This document shows, piece after piece, positions 25,403 through 34,129 of a DNA stretch of 36,222 nt. How positions within the stretch are numbered: position 1 is the first letter of the stretch; every line of letters starts with the position of its first letter. The position numbers and the translations under genes were made by a program. Origin of the DNA: an uncultured Paracoccaceae bacterium (GTDB lineage Bacteria; Pseudomonadota; Alphaproteobacteria; Rhodobacterales; Rhodobacteraceae); the NCBI GenBank assembly GCA_951812305.1, contig CATOSB010000016.1:1-36222 (forward strand), read 5' to 3'. The notes beneath the pieces were generated by a model. That model was not told the DNA's origin. It did no database searches and saw nothing but the letters and a program-made list of their open reading frames with translations.

Positions 25403-25963
25403 TTTGTGACTTTGGTATATAATTCCCTTTTTTTGAGCGTGCGCCCGACGGTATTGTGATGCACCTTGTCGACGATCTGCAACTCTGTAACCCGTTTGGC
25501 CAACAGCCGGATCGACCAGCGCGCATAGCCCTCAGGTGGCTCCGGGCAGGCCAGCGTAATGAGCTTTGCCTCAGCTTCACCGTCGAATATCCGGGCCGTC
25601 GGCGGCGTTGCGCGCGGCTTGCGCCGAAACACGGCGTCCACGCCCTCTGTGACGCATTTTTGTCGGACCCGCTCCACCATGGCGCTGCTGGTCTCCAGCG
25701 CTTCGCAGATGCGGCTGTCAGTCCAGCTATCCCCCTCCGCTCCCTGATCTGCCTTGAGCAAAATACGCGCCTTCAGACTGGCCTGCGACGATGATTTGCT
25801 ATTGCTCAACATACCGCGAAGTCGCGCACGCTCCTCTGAACTCAGCTCGACAATGTAAATCTTGTTTGCCATAGGACCTCTCCTCAAACGTCATCTATGG
25901 CCGTCATGAATCAGAAAACAAAAGGCAGGGAAACCCAGCAAATTGCATGAGGCAATGCACTAG

Positions 25964-26070
25964 CACGCGTCAGCTATATGAAAAGCACACGCGCCAGGGC
26001 GCAGCTAACTCCCAACCAAACTGACCAATTTTATACCGGGAAATTGACCCTTTTTGCGCCGGGATTGACA
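25964..26070 (+). mobile_element. right end of the IS21-family element
   Basis: This segment continues the DNA that followed istB before the IS630 insertions at CTAG. It ends with gaccaattttataccggg, aaattgaccctttttgcg and ccgggattgaca, the repeated pattern and TGACA terminus seen at IS21 right ends. The following 82 bp (26071-26152) carry no feature I can support. Confidence 0.68.
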
Positions 26071-26152
26071 AGTCCCGGTTGCGCCGCCAGTTGGGTCCGA
26101 TGGCGGGATATTTTTCTCCCCAGGGTCCAGCCTCGAATTCGTCAAGGGCGGG

Positions 26153-26405
26153 GAGTGTCAGAATTTATGTGTTTGAGGCCATAGTGATGGAAAGAAAGGA
26201 ATCATCATCATGGCTATTGAAAAGGAACTTTTGGACCAACTTCTTGCGGGTCGTGATCCGCAGGAACTGTTTGCCAGGGACGGTCTTGTTGACGAGTTGA
26301 AGAAGGCTCTGTCGGAGCGAATATTGAATACGGAACTGGACGAACATCTGGCAGCGAAAGGGAGAAAGGTTCGGGAAATCACCGCAACGGCTCTTCGAAG
26401 AAATC
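26153..26405 (+). pseudogene. 5' end of an IS256-family element with transposase fragment
   Basis: The sequence begins with gagtgtcagaatttatgtgt, an IS256-type terminal repeat. The transposase starts at ATG 26210 with MAIEKELLDQLLAGRDPQEL, then FARDGLVDELKKALSERILN and TELDEHLAAKG. After that a one-base frameshift is needed to read GSGNHRNGSSKKS, the usual next segment. The frame ends at the IS5-type end near 26406. The catalytic domain is absent. Confidence 0.75.
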
Positions 26406-26503
26406 GGCGTTGTTGCACAGATCATCCGCCTTCTGATATCGACGCGTTTTGTTTCCTTCAGGATGTTGTAGATGCCGCACAAATTCAACGCAGATCGTCG
26501 AGA
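26406..26503 (+). pseudogene. left end of an IS5-family element with first codons of its transposase
   Basis: ggcgttgttgcacagatcat resembles the terminal repeat of IS5/IS903-type elements. Sixty-six bases from the element start, ATG 26472 opens a frame reading MPHKFNADRR, the usual start of these transposases. It breaks off after about ten codons. Confidence 0.55.
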
Positions 26504-26776
26504 TGATGGGCGACTATTCGGTGGATGCGGGGGCAGGCGCGGGCGTGCCGTTGACCCTGCAAGCCGACTCGATCAGAAGCATGGCTCGTGCTGAATGGTG
26601 CCACCGAAATTCGGGGCTCCTTCGGCGAAATCTCCGCCACCCACGTCTCGCTCGCCACCGCGATTTGGCTGCAGACGATGGTCGCGCTCACCGCCGAACT
26701 GCAGGGCAACTTCCGCGCGGCGGACGGCTACTTCGCCGCCGACCACACCTCCTTTTGGGGTTTCAAGGCAGGCTAG
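26504..26776 (+). pseudogene. 3' fragments of an unidentified gene
   Basis: Two adjoining plus-strand frames look protein-like: GDYSVDAGAGAGVPLTLQAD, and, after a frame change near 26585, GATEIRGSFGEISATHVSLA then ELQGNFRAADGYFAADHTSF, ending GFKAG at a TAG (26774-26776). Composition is that of a normal gene rather than an IS. I do not recognise the family. It lies between the IS5 fragment and the IS4 element. Confidence 0.35.
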
Positions 26777-26825
26777 AATAGCGTACTTTTTGCTCGAACT
26801 TGGGTCCAAGACCCCTGTACACGAC

Positions 26826-28051
26826 TCATGCGATTTTCTGCCTGATTTTGGGCCAATGTCTGAAGGCATGTTCAGGGCTTGTTCGTAGCAGCCTTCTGAT
26901 TTCATCGAGACCGATGCGGAAGATGGATTTGGCGTATCTTCCGTGAGATCTTCCGGGTCTCTTTTGGTTTCCGAGTTTGGCGGAAGCAACTTTTGCAGCC
27001 CATGCCATGGCGAGAGCGACAATCCCCATGAGCAAATCCAACTTTTTCTCGATTGAGAGGCGCGTGTCCTCGAGATTGAAGCCCTTGGTTTTCGCCTCTG
27101 CAAACATGCATTCGATGGCCCACCGTATGCGATAAAGCGGTTTTCGTTAAACCTGAATCAGGTTTGGCGAAAAACGTCCCGCCAATGCATTGATGTTGCT
27201 GCGTTTCCCAAAAACCTAATGCCTCAGGTTTATTGCGAAACGCTTTAGGTGGTCAGAGCGTGGTGGGCGGGTCGATTGCTGGCGACGATGAGCAACTCTT
27301 TCCCCTTGATGCGCTTGGCGGCGAAGTTCAGCCAGATTGGCGCGGCGTCTCCCGGGGCTCCGAAATGAGCGGTAAATGTTCGCTTTCCGCGGCATGTGCG
27401 CAACAACCTGCGCAGGCTTTGCCGGGTGCCATCTTCGCAGATCACGTATTGGTTCGACTTCACGCGGATGATGAAAGGAATGTCCTGTTCATGCAGGAAA
27501 GTCAGCCAATCAAGGCCGATGAACTCCCGATCAGCCAGAAGACACTTGATGCTCCTGGAGCCAAACAGATCCAGATAGCGCTTCATCAAAGCAATGCGCT
27601 CGCCGGTGTTGCTGTTGCCTGCTTTGCCTGAAACCGTCCAGATCAAAGGCACGCGATGACGCCGCGTGGCAATGGCAAGAACCAACAGATTGATCTCTTT
27701 GCGCCCAATCTTCCGGTTCGTACGATTTAGGCACAGGTTCCAGTTCTCGGAAACCCCGAGCATCCGGATCGCCAGGCGGGCGGACCAGTCTTGTCCGAGG
27801 CTGACGTGCTGAAAGAACCGCTGCAATCGACGGCAGGTGCTTTCAACCTTCGCCTGTGTCGGCATCTCGCCGCTGATATGGCTCAGGTTCACCGTTCGCG
27901 CGCTGGCCATGCCAATCACCAGAAGGCAGAGTGTTTCGAGGCGGCTATTGCTCAGCGACAGGCCATCAGATAGCTTCGTTGAGAGGGTGTTGATCGCTTT
28001 TCGGATCATGGGATGCTCCATCATAAACTGAAGAATCCCAACGAAAACCAC
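26826..28051 (-). pseudogene. IS4-family transposase, type A, interrupted by a MITE-like insert
   Basis: The N-terminal part (28051-27246) includes IRKAINTLSTKLSDGLSLSN, a catalytic-type KCLLADREFIGLDWL and PFIIRVKSNQYV, and ends at ALTT. The C-terminal part (27132-26826) starts RIRWAIECMFAEAKTKGFNL, which holds the IS4 Y-(2)-R-(3)-E-(6)-K signature once the tyrosine is restored. Removing the insert and one TA gives ALTTYRIRW in frame. As it stands, a TAA from the insert ends translation before the last catalytic glutamate. Confidence 0.85.
27135..27245. mobile_element. 111-bp MITE-like element flanked by TA
   Basis: The ends are aagcggttttcg... and ...gcgaaacgctt, and the inner parts ttaaacctga and tcaggttta also pair, giving an imperfect terminal inverted repeat of about 22 bp. 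TA is duplicated (27133-27134 and 27246-27247). Excision restores the transposase frame exactly. It has no coding capacity. TA duplication fits a non-autonomous relative of IS630/Tc1-mariner elements. Confidence 0.75.
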
Positions 28052-28340
28052 AGATCAGCGCCCTCAACCACCCCTACTGTCGTGTACAAGGGGCCAAGCC
28101 AAGACCAAACGAGCAACCATTGAACCTTATGACACATTGCATTTTCAACTGTACAAAACTTGTAGCGAATTCGATGTTGGCATTTCTATGTTCTCATTCC
28201 ACGGCTATTGCTGATGAGAATACTTACCAAAATATAGAAATCTTGGTTGGTGTTGAACGCCACAGAATAATGCACGACCCACTCCCAGATTGTGAGCTCT
28301 ACACGGCTGCGAGGCTAGGGCTCGACCCAAGCCGAGTCGA

Positions 28341-29533
28341 CAGGGGAATCGCGCTTGAAGTTTGACTGTGGATTAGAATTGGATTCTTGAGGATTCATCA
28401 CTTGATGGAGTTTTGAGATGCCTACATTGACCAGCTATTTCAACGACATGGACGATCCTCGGGGTGGCAATGCCCCGCGTCACAATTTCTGCGATCTCAT
28501 GACGATCAGCCTTTTGTGCGCGCTGTGCGGCGGTGAGACGGCGGTCGACATGGAGCTTTTCGGGCATATGAAGGAGGATTTCCTGCGAGAGTTTCTCGAA
28601 TTGCCCCACGGCATTCCCTGCCATGACGCGTATTCGCGGCTCTTCCGCCTTATGAAGCCGTCGAGCTTTCAGGCCTTTTTCGACAAGTTTCGCACTGACT
28701 TTGCGGTCAAGGCTGGAGATGAGCCGGCAATCGCTATCGATGGCAAAGAGATGCGGCGCAGCTTTGACAAGGCCGCCGGGCAGTCGAACATGAACATCGT
28801 GACCGCCTTTGCCCATGGCGCGCGCCTGAGCCTGGGCATCGCAGAAAGCGCCAGGGGCGGCGGCGAGATACTGGCGCTGCGCGACCTGATCGGGATGCTT
28901 GATATCCGTGGCATCACCATCACCGCTGATGCGCTGCACTGCCAGAGAGAGACCTGCGAATTGATCGTGCAGGCGGGCGGCGAATATTGCTTGCAGCTCA
29001 AGGGCAACCAGGGCGACATGCTGGCTGATGTACGGGCCTTTGTTGACGATCAGGGTACTGATTACATTGATAAATATGACACGGTCGACGCTGACCACGG
29101 CCGCATCGAGGAGCGGTCATATCGCGTCTATAATGTGCCGCAGTATCTCACGGACATCCATAACTGGCCGCATCTACAAGCCTTCGTCCACGTCGTTTCT
29201 GAGCGAGCAGCAGATGACAAAACAAACCGGTCAGAGCGGATTTACCTCCTCTCCAAATGTCCCTCGGCTCAAGTTGCCGCTTCTCTGATCCGTGGTCACT
29301 GGCAGATCGAGAACAGTTTGCATTGGTCTCTCGACGTGGTGATGAACGATGATCAGCACCGCGCACGAAAAGATCACGCGCCAGCCAACTTCGCCGCCTT
29401 GAGGCGCATCGCTTTGAACATCATCAAGGCAAATCCCGCAAAAGGCTCAAACCGTGGGAAGTTCAAAAAGGCAGGCTGGAGCAATGACTTCCTCAAAACC
29501 CTCATCCAGGGCTTCTGAAGCGCGATTGCCCTG
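28341..29533 (+). mobile_element. ISAs1-family element with 10-bp target duplication
   Basis: 1193 bp. Ends caggggaatcgcgctt and the complement of the right end (cagggcaatcgcgctt). The direct repeat gccgagtcga is at 28331-28340 and 29534-29543. It is inserted in the secreted-protein gene in the same orientation. Confidence 0.93.
28418..29518 (+). CDS. ISAs1-family transposase
   Basis: 366 residues. The N-terminal DUF4338/H-repeat-like part has FNDMDDPRGGNAPRHNFCDL and the conserved GIPCHDAYSRLFRLM. The DDE domain has IAIDGKEMRRSFDKA (first Asp), ITITADALHCQRETCELI with DYIDKYDTVDADHGRIEERS, and HWQIENSLHWSLDVVMNDDQ (Glu). The end is normal for the family (NDFLKTLIQGF). The frame is complete and the insertion is flanked by its duplication, so the element is probably active. 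Confidence 0.94.
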   Translation: MPTLTSYFNDMDDPRGGNAPRHNFCDLMTISLLCALCGGETAVDMELFGHMKEDFLREFLELPHGIPCHDAYSRLFRLMKPSSFQAFFDKFRTDFAVKAGDEPAIAIDGKEMRRSFDKAAGQSNMNIVTAFAHGARLSLGIAESARGGGEILALRDLIGMLDIRGITITADALHCQRETCELIVQAGGEYCLQLKGNQGDMLADVRAFVDDQGTDYIDKYDTVDADHGRIEERSYRVYNVPQYLTDIHNWPHLQAFVHVVSERAADDKTNRSERIYLLSKCPSAQVAASLIRGHWQIENSLHWSLDVVMNDDQHRARKDHAPANFAALRRIALNIIKANPAKGSNRGKFKKAGWSNDFLKTLIQGF

Positions 29534-29860
29534 GCCGAGTCGAAGAATTGCTTGACGATGATTATTCCCAGCTAAGGATCTACGTAGTTCGCCTCTTCAA
29601 AAACAGATACAATACTGAGTTTGTGGAATTTAACAATACCGATCATATAGTCGTAGCCAGAGATTTTGCACTCATTTTCAATTCAAGTAACGAAGTCAAC
29701 GCCGCTCTCTTGGCGAGTCCGTTAGGGGATTTTTTGGCCAAGCCTGGCTCTTCGCGTAGCTCTACATCCTTTGAATGTCCAATCGAGAATATTGAGCACT
29801 CCGTCAATGGTATTGACACCTTAAGTTCTGACCTAAGAAGCTTGTTAAGCGTAGGCGACA

Positions 29861-31104
29861 CTAGTGGGCTGACCCACCTAAAATGCCGGGTATAGCTGTT
29901 TGAGTTTTGTTCGGGCGTCGTCTGCTGTGAATTGCCAGCTTGCTTTTGTGGCGGTTGCGTTTCGATCTGCCTGCCAGGCCTGCACCTTTTCACACAGGCT
30001 GTGCCTGTCATGTATCCTTCGGTCCAGGCATTGGCGTGACAGAACGGATAGTTCGGTTTCGGCCATGTTCAGCCAGCTTCCGTGTTTCGGGGTGTAGTGC
30101 CACTCGAACCGCTCTGTCAGGCGGCGGGCCTCAGATGCGGGGAAGGCCTCATAGAGGGCCGTCGGGCTATGGGTGTTGAGGTTGTCCTGCACCAGCACAA
30201 TCTGGTCAGCGTCGGGGAAGTGGATGTCACTCAGATCGCGCAGGAATTCGGCGTAGTCAGCCTTCGTGCGCCGGTCGGTTACTTTCACATGGCGGCGTCC
30301 CTCAAGCGGTGCGAAGCCCATGAACAGGTTGGCCGTGCCGCAGCGGCGATATTCATAGTCGAAGCGCGCAGGGCGTCCGGGACGCATCGGGATCGGCGTC
30401 CGGGTTTCGGCCACCAGTTGCTTTGATGTCTCATCGAGGCACACGAGCGGCCGCGTCGGGTCGCGGGGTCGCATATAGACCGACAGCACGTCCTCCATCG
30501 CCGCGACGAAAGCGGCGTTTTGACCTGGCGGGATCACCCAATACTGGCTGCGATGGGGCTTGAGCGTGTTTTTTTGAGCGTGCGCCCGACGGTATTGTGA
30601 TGCACCTTGTCGACGATCTGCAACTCTATAACCCGTTTGGCCAACAGCCGGATCGACCAGCGCGCATAGCCCTCAGGTGGCTCCGGGCAGGCCAGCGTAA
30701 TGAGCTTTGCCTCAGCTTCACCGTCGAATATCCGGGCCGTCGGCGGCGTTGCGCGCGGCTTGCGCCGAAACACGGCGTCCACGCCCTCTGTGACGCATTT
30801 TTGTCGGACCCGCTCCACCATGGCGCTGTTGGTCTCCAGCGCTTCGCAGATGCGGCTGTCAGTCCAGCTATCCCCCTCCGCTCCCTGATCTGCCTTGAGC
30901 AAAATACGCGCCTTCAGACTGGCCTGCGACGATGATTTGCTATTGCTCAACATACCGCGAAGTCGCGCACGCTCCTCTGAACTCAGCTCGACAATGTAAA
31001 TCTTGTTTGCCATAGGACCTCTCCTCAAACGTCATCTATGGCCGTCATGAATCAGAAAACAAAAGGCAGGGAAACCCAGCAAATTGCATGAGGCAATGCA
31101 CTAG
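29861..31104 (-). mobile_element. IS630-family element, type II, intact copy in CTAG
   Basis: CTAG at 29861-29864 and 31101-31104. Same sequence as the split copy at 21781-25963 apart from a few substitutions. It is inserted in the secreted-protein gene, on the opposite strand, and excision with one CTAG restores that frame. Confidence 0.9.
29878..31013 (-). CDS. IS630-family transposase, type II (needs -1 frameshift)
   Basis: The first frame starts at ATG 31013 (MANKIYIVELSSEERARLRG) after gaggag and carries the helix-turn-helix part (SWTDSRICEALETNSAMVER). It stops at 30534. The DDE frame ends at 29878 and has PLVCLDETSKQLVAETRTPI, IVLVQDNLNTHSPTALYEAF and HGSWLNMAETELSVLSRQCL. The A7 heptamer, seen as T7 at 30569-30575, joins them by a -1 slip, giving a product of about 378 residues. 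The type I element has the same design. Confidence 0.9.
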
Positions 31105-31734
31105 CGTCAATGCGCTCTTAATTCGCACAATCCACCTGCAACCCAATAACACTCGCGAAACTACGTCAGAAAGAAATATTCCAAGTGACCCTATCGAAAA
31201 TGTACAAACATTCCCCTGGACAGAGCGATTGGCCATTAGTACTCTCTCGGCTGGAGAACACGCTTTGAAGGTTGAAAAAGTCGATTGTTCGGAGGCTGGC
31301 ATTTTTGTGATCTACGCACATGGGAGAGTTCTCGGGTTTGGAGACGGGTTGGGGGCCGATACAGTGCAGTTTGTACGAGATAGGATGTTTGCAGCAAACG
31401 TTTACCCAAGTGTGCTCCCGAACGCTCAACGAGAAGAAGTTGAGAGCAGTGTCGATGTTGACCGTTATTGGTGTATCCCAAAACGCGTGGTTTGTAACGA
31501 AGAAATTGCCTTTGGAGATTTTGGCATCGACGCTCGGCCAGGTAGGTCGTCGCAGGTTGACCGCTCCGACCTTTTCAACTTACGCTACGGCTATATTGCT
31601 GCACTTCACCGGGTGGCGCGGGAGCAGTGTCTTAACTGATAGGGGAAATATGTATAGAGCTATTTTTGCCAGTTCTGCGGCCTTCTTGATTACGGCGTCC
31701 ATCGCAAACGCCGACGTAATCTCCGGTGTTAAAT

Positions 31735-32924
31735 CTTACCACCCTTCAAAATTTCCGGATCTGATTTGACGTTTGTCTGATCTGTGTGATTCAAGGAGTC
31801 TCCACTGCTGATATTGGAGGCTGGTTTGTTGGGAAATGTTTGTTTTTCAGAGCTTTATTCGAAGGTTGAGGCGGATTTTCAGGACCGCTTGCTCGGGTAT
31901 CACAAGTCGCGCCGGGAGGGATTGTGCATCATAGCAAGCGTGATTTTGAACACGCGCAGCGTCAATCTGATGGAAAATGCGGCTGCTCTGCCCCGCGATA
32001 TCGGCTCTGTGGACCACCGCTATCAATACATTTCGCGGGTTCTGGGCAATCCTCACATCGATACTGATGAGATCATGCAGGCCTATGTTGGTGAAATTTT
32101 CCGCCGCCAGTGTGAGGCCGGAGAAACGATTGTGGTGGCCCTTGATCAAAGCAAGCTCAACGAAGGGCATGAGGTTTTGATGTTATCGGTGCGGATGCGG
32201 GATCGGGCCCTCCCGGTCGCCTGGCGTGTACGCCAGACCAAAGGGCCGATTGGATGGCGCGTGCAACATGAGCTTTTGGAAGCAGTCCGCCCATGGCTCC
32301 CGGCGGATGCGCGTGTGTTGCTGGCGGGAGATCGGTTTTATGGAACCGCCCGATTGGTCGCATGGTGCCAGGAGGCTGGATGGGACTACCGGCTGCGCAT
32401 GAAGGGAAATATCACACTGCAACATCAGGGTGGCGAGATGATGACGCGCGAAATTGCCCAACTGATGCCCGAAGGGCTTGTAAACGCTGAGCTTTACGGA
32501 ACGGGCGTCTTTAGCAACATTGGAGTGCTTCACGAGGAGGGGCACAAAGAGCCTTGGATTATTGCCATGAATGCAGCACCGTCCGAGTACAAGGTGCTCG
32601 ATTATGGAATGCGTTGGGGAATTGAAGCCATGTTCTCCGACTTCAAAACCCGGGGCTTTGAAATTACTCAAAGCCAGATCAAAAAGCCGGATCGATTGGC
32701 CCGCCTCATTTTGGTGCTGGCAATCGCCATGTACTGGGCTGTTTCAACCGGAGCAAACGAAGAGCACCACGTCGCAATACGCGGCGAAAAAAGGGGATTC
32801 GAAAAGCCCGAAGGTCCTTATGCTCTCTCTTCAAGACAGGCCTTCGTGCTATCCGACGATGCCTCGCAGGTTATGCCAAAATCCCCAAGCTCTGGGATGT
32901 CTGGCTAAATTGAAGGGTGGTAAG
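31735..32924 (+). mobile_element. IS4-family element, type B, with 9-bp target duplication
   Basis: 1190 bp. Ends cttaccacccttcaa (31735-31749) and its exact complement ttgaagggtggtaag (32910-32924). The direct repeat gtgttaaat is at 31726-31734 and 32925-32933. It is inserted near the 5' end of the vWA gene. A partial copy starts at 35631. Confidence 0.92.
31814..32908 (+). CDS. IS4-family transposase, type B
   Basis: 364 residues from TTG 31814; slightly earlier non-ATG starts are possible. IS4-type motifs: ETIVVALDQSKLNEGHEVLM (first Asp), ARVLLAGDRFYGTARLVAWC (second Asp) and LDYGMRWGIEAMFSDFKTRG, which carries the Y-(2)-R-(3)-E-(6)-K signature with the catalytic glutamate. It ends with KSPSSGMSG close to the right terminal repeat. 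The frame is complete, so it is likely active. Confidence 0.92.
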   Translation: MEAGLLGNVCFSELYSKVEADFQDRLLGYHKSRREGLCIIASVILNTRSVNLMENAAALPRDIGSVDHRYQYISRVLGNPHIDTDEIMQAYVGEIFRRQCEAGETIVVALDQSKLNEGHEVLMLSVRMRDRALPVAWRVRQTKGPIGWRVQHELLEAVRPWLPADARVLLAGDRFYGTARLVAWCQEAGWDYRLRMKGNITLQHQGGEMMTREIAQLMPEGLVNAELYGTGVFSNIGVLHEEGHKEPWIIAMNAAPSEYKVLDYGMRWGIEAMFSDFKTRGFEITQSQIKKPDRLARLILVLAIAMYWAVSTGANEEHHVAIRGEKRGFEKPEGPYALSSRQAFVLSDDASQVMPKSPSSGMSG

Positions 32925-34129
32925 GTGTTAAATGCTCTGGCGTTGACTTGGAGCCTTGTTTCGTGGAGGCTACGGGGTTGCAGTTGCGGCTGCTTGCAAA
33001 GCCACAATCAAACATTTATTTGGAACCAGATGAATTAAGCGCACAGGTCGAGTCGAATATCCCAGCATTTGATGCCTTGTACGCTTTTGAAGAAAAAGAC
33101 GTCTCCTACAATGAAAATTTTGTTGCGACTGGTTGGTTCAAAGTCGGTCATGCGTCTGATCGCGTTGCAGGATGGATGAAAGCTGATGATGTCGTGCCTT
33201 GGACTCAGGCCTTGGCAGTTGCTTATACAAATCCAGGCCCCTCGCAACGTTCGTCTGTCGCGTTGTTCGACAATGTCGACAGCCTTCAGTCCGCTCTAGA
33301 GGATTTTGATGCTGGCAAGGTGGATCCAGAACAGTTCGTTCGATCGGTTGCCTCGGCAGGCGCTGGAACTCCACCACCTGTAGGAGTTATCTCCCGTGAG
33401 GGAAGCGGCTGGATCGATGTCTCGCAAAGCTTCTATTTGATGCCAATCCTTGACCATCGTGATTTGTCTGCGTTCGACCCAAGCCAGAATATCATTGGGG
33501 TACAGGTTGCCGCCCTTACAAATGCTTCTCGCTCGGAACAAGCTGATGCTTGCGACATAAGGTCAAACGATTCTGCGCAGTGCTTCGATAACCAGTCTGG
33601 GGAGAGCGTTAGTTCTGTTGCCCTAGAGGTTGTGTTTGTGATCGATATGACAAGGTCTATGCAACCATACATTGATGCTGTTGCAAACGCGGTTCGAGAG
33701 AGTTCACAAGCACTTGGACAAAGGGTCGGGGTTGAGAACTTGCGCTTTGGTTTAGTGGGGTATCGGGATGATCCGAACCTCTCTCCCGGGCTTCAATTCG
33801 ATGCAAGAAACTTTACACCAGATTTGATGCTGCCTAGCGGCTTTGCCGAGCTTCTGGCCTCTGGTGGAGGGACTGATGCTGAAACGGGCGGCCCTGCTAT
33901 AGCAGCTGCGGAGGCTGGTTCCGGTGACAATGAGGAGAATATGTTTGCCGGTGTTGAGACCGGCTTACACTCCAGTTGGACGGGTGAGGCTGGTCGAGTC
34001 ATTATTCTGATTGGAGATGCGCCAAGCCACCCCATTGGTCACGCAAAGAACACTACCGGTCTGGACGAAATCAGCCTTAAGGCTATGGCCGAACAGCAAG
34101 ATGTTTACAACCTGAGTTCTGGATAAGCG

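Larger units (their letters stand above)
22497..25427 (+). mobile_element. IS1595-type transposon with passenger genes (2931 bp)
   Basis: Terminal repeats are gggaattatataccaaagt followed by cac on the left (22497-22518) and the exact complement at 25406-25427. The 8-bp direct repeat tttttttg lies on both sides (22489-22496 and 25428-25435), the size expected for IS1595. Content in order: transposase, HNH fragment, small YQPxKxEM gene, a 281-residue gene and a PIN-domain gene, all rightward. Passenger-bearing members are known in the IS1595 family (ISNwi1-like). The 144 bp at 23829-23972 carry no gene I can support. Confidence 0.9.
21798..25872 (-). pseudogene. IS630-family transposase, type II, interrupted
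   Basis: The N-terminal frame runs from ATG 25872 (MANKIYIVELSSEERARLRG) to the insertion at 25428. The DDE frame resumes at 22488 and ends at 21798 (VCLDETSKQL, LVQDNLNTHSPTALY, LNMAETELSVLSRQC). The IS1595-type transposon sits exactly on the seven-base run (T on the plus strand, A in the mRNA sense) where the two frames join by -1 slipping. The intact copy at 29878-31013 shows the original arrangement. The gene cannot make a fused transposase now. Confidence 0.88.
21781..25963 (-). mobile_element. IS630-family element, type II, split by an IS1595-type transposon
   Basis: CTAG stands at both ends (21781-21784 and 25960-25963). With the inner element (22497-25427) and one duplication removed it matches the intact copy at 29861-31104, apart from a few substitutions. 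The left end gtgggctgacccaccta abuts copy B of type I. The right end reads ...caatgcactag. Confidence 0.88.
26812..28093 (-). mobile_element. IS4-family element, type A, with a 111-bp insert
   Basis: The left end cccctgtacacgac (26812-26825) matches the complement of the right end (ccccttgtacacgac) with one extra base. A possible short target repeat ccaag stands at both sides, but this is not certain. The single transposase gene on the minus strand is interrupted by a MITE-like sequence at 27135-27245. Confidence 0.72.
28129..31639 (+). pseudogene. gene for a secreted protein of unknown function, split by ISAs1 and IS630
   Basis: Exon-like pieces are 28129-28340, 29544-29864 and 31105-31639. 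Without the two elements and one copy of each target duplication they form one frame: DPSRVEELLDDDYSQL at the first junction and SVGDTSVNALL at the second. From ATG 28129 this gives about 355 residues, or 358 from TTG 28120. The start has a signal-peptide look (LVANSMLAFLCSHSTAIADE). The C-terminal part has paired cysteines (VDCSEAG, YWCIPKRVVCNEE) and GFGDGLGADTVQFVRDRMFA. I do not recognise the family. It is followed 10 bp later by the vWA gene, so the two formed an operon. Confidence 0.75.
31650..34109 (+). pseudogene. secreted von Willebrand A-domain protein, split by IS4 and cut at the 3' end
   Basis: ATG 31650 follows aggggaa and a signal peptide (MYRAIFASSAAFLITASIAN, ADV). The frame runs to 31734 and resumes at 32934 in frame (ISGVK|CSGVDLEPCF) when the IS4 element and one 9-bp repeat are removed. 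An SH3-like stretch (LLAKPQSNIYLEPDELSAQV ... GWFKVG ... AGWMKADDVVPWTQAL) resembles the region before vWA domains in PpkA-type proteins. The vWA domain has EVVFVIDMTRSMQPYIDAVA (MIDAS, DxTxS), VGYRDDPNLSP and GRVIILIGDAPSHP. The last native codons end at 34109, and the IS982-type element supplies NLSSG and a stop. About 420 native residues remain. Confidence 0.8.

Noticed and set aside
26573..27107. Minus-strand frame across the IS4 left end as a separate gene
   Set aside because: Beyond 26826 it is the transposase C-terminus in another frame or its flank; there is no independent protein signature.
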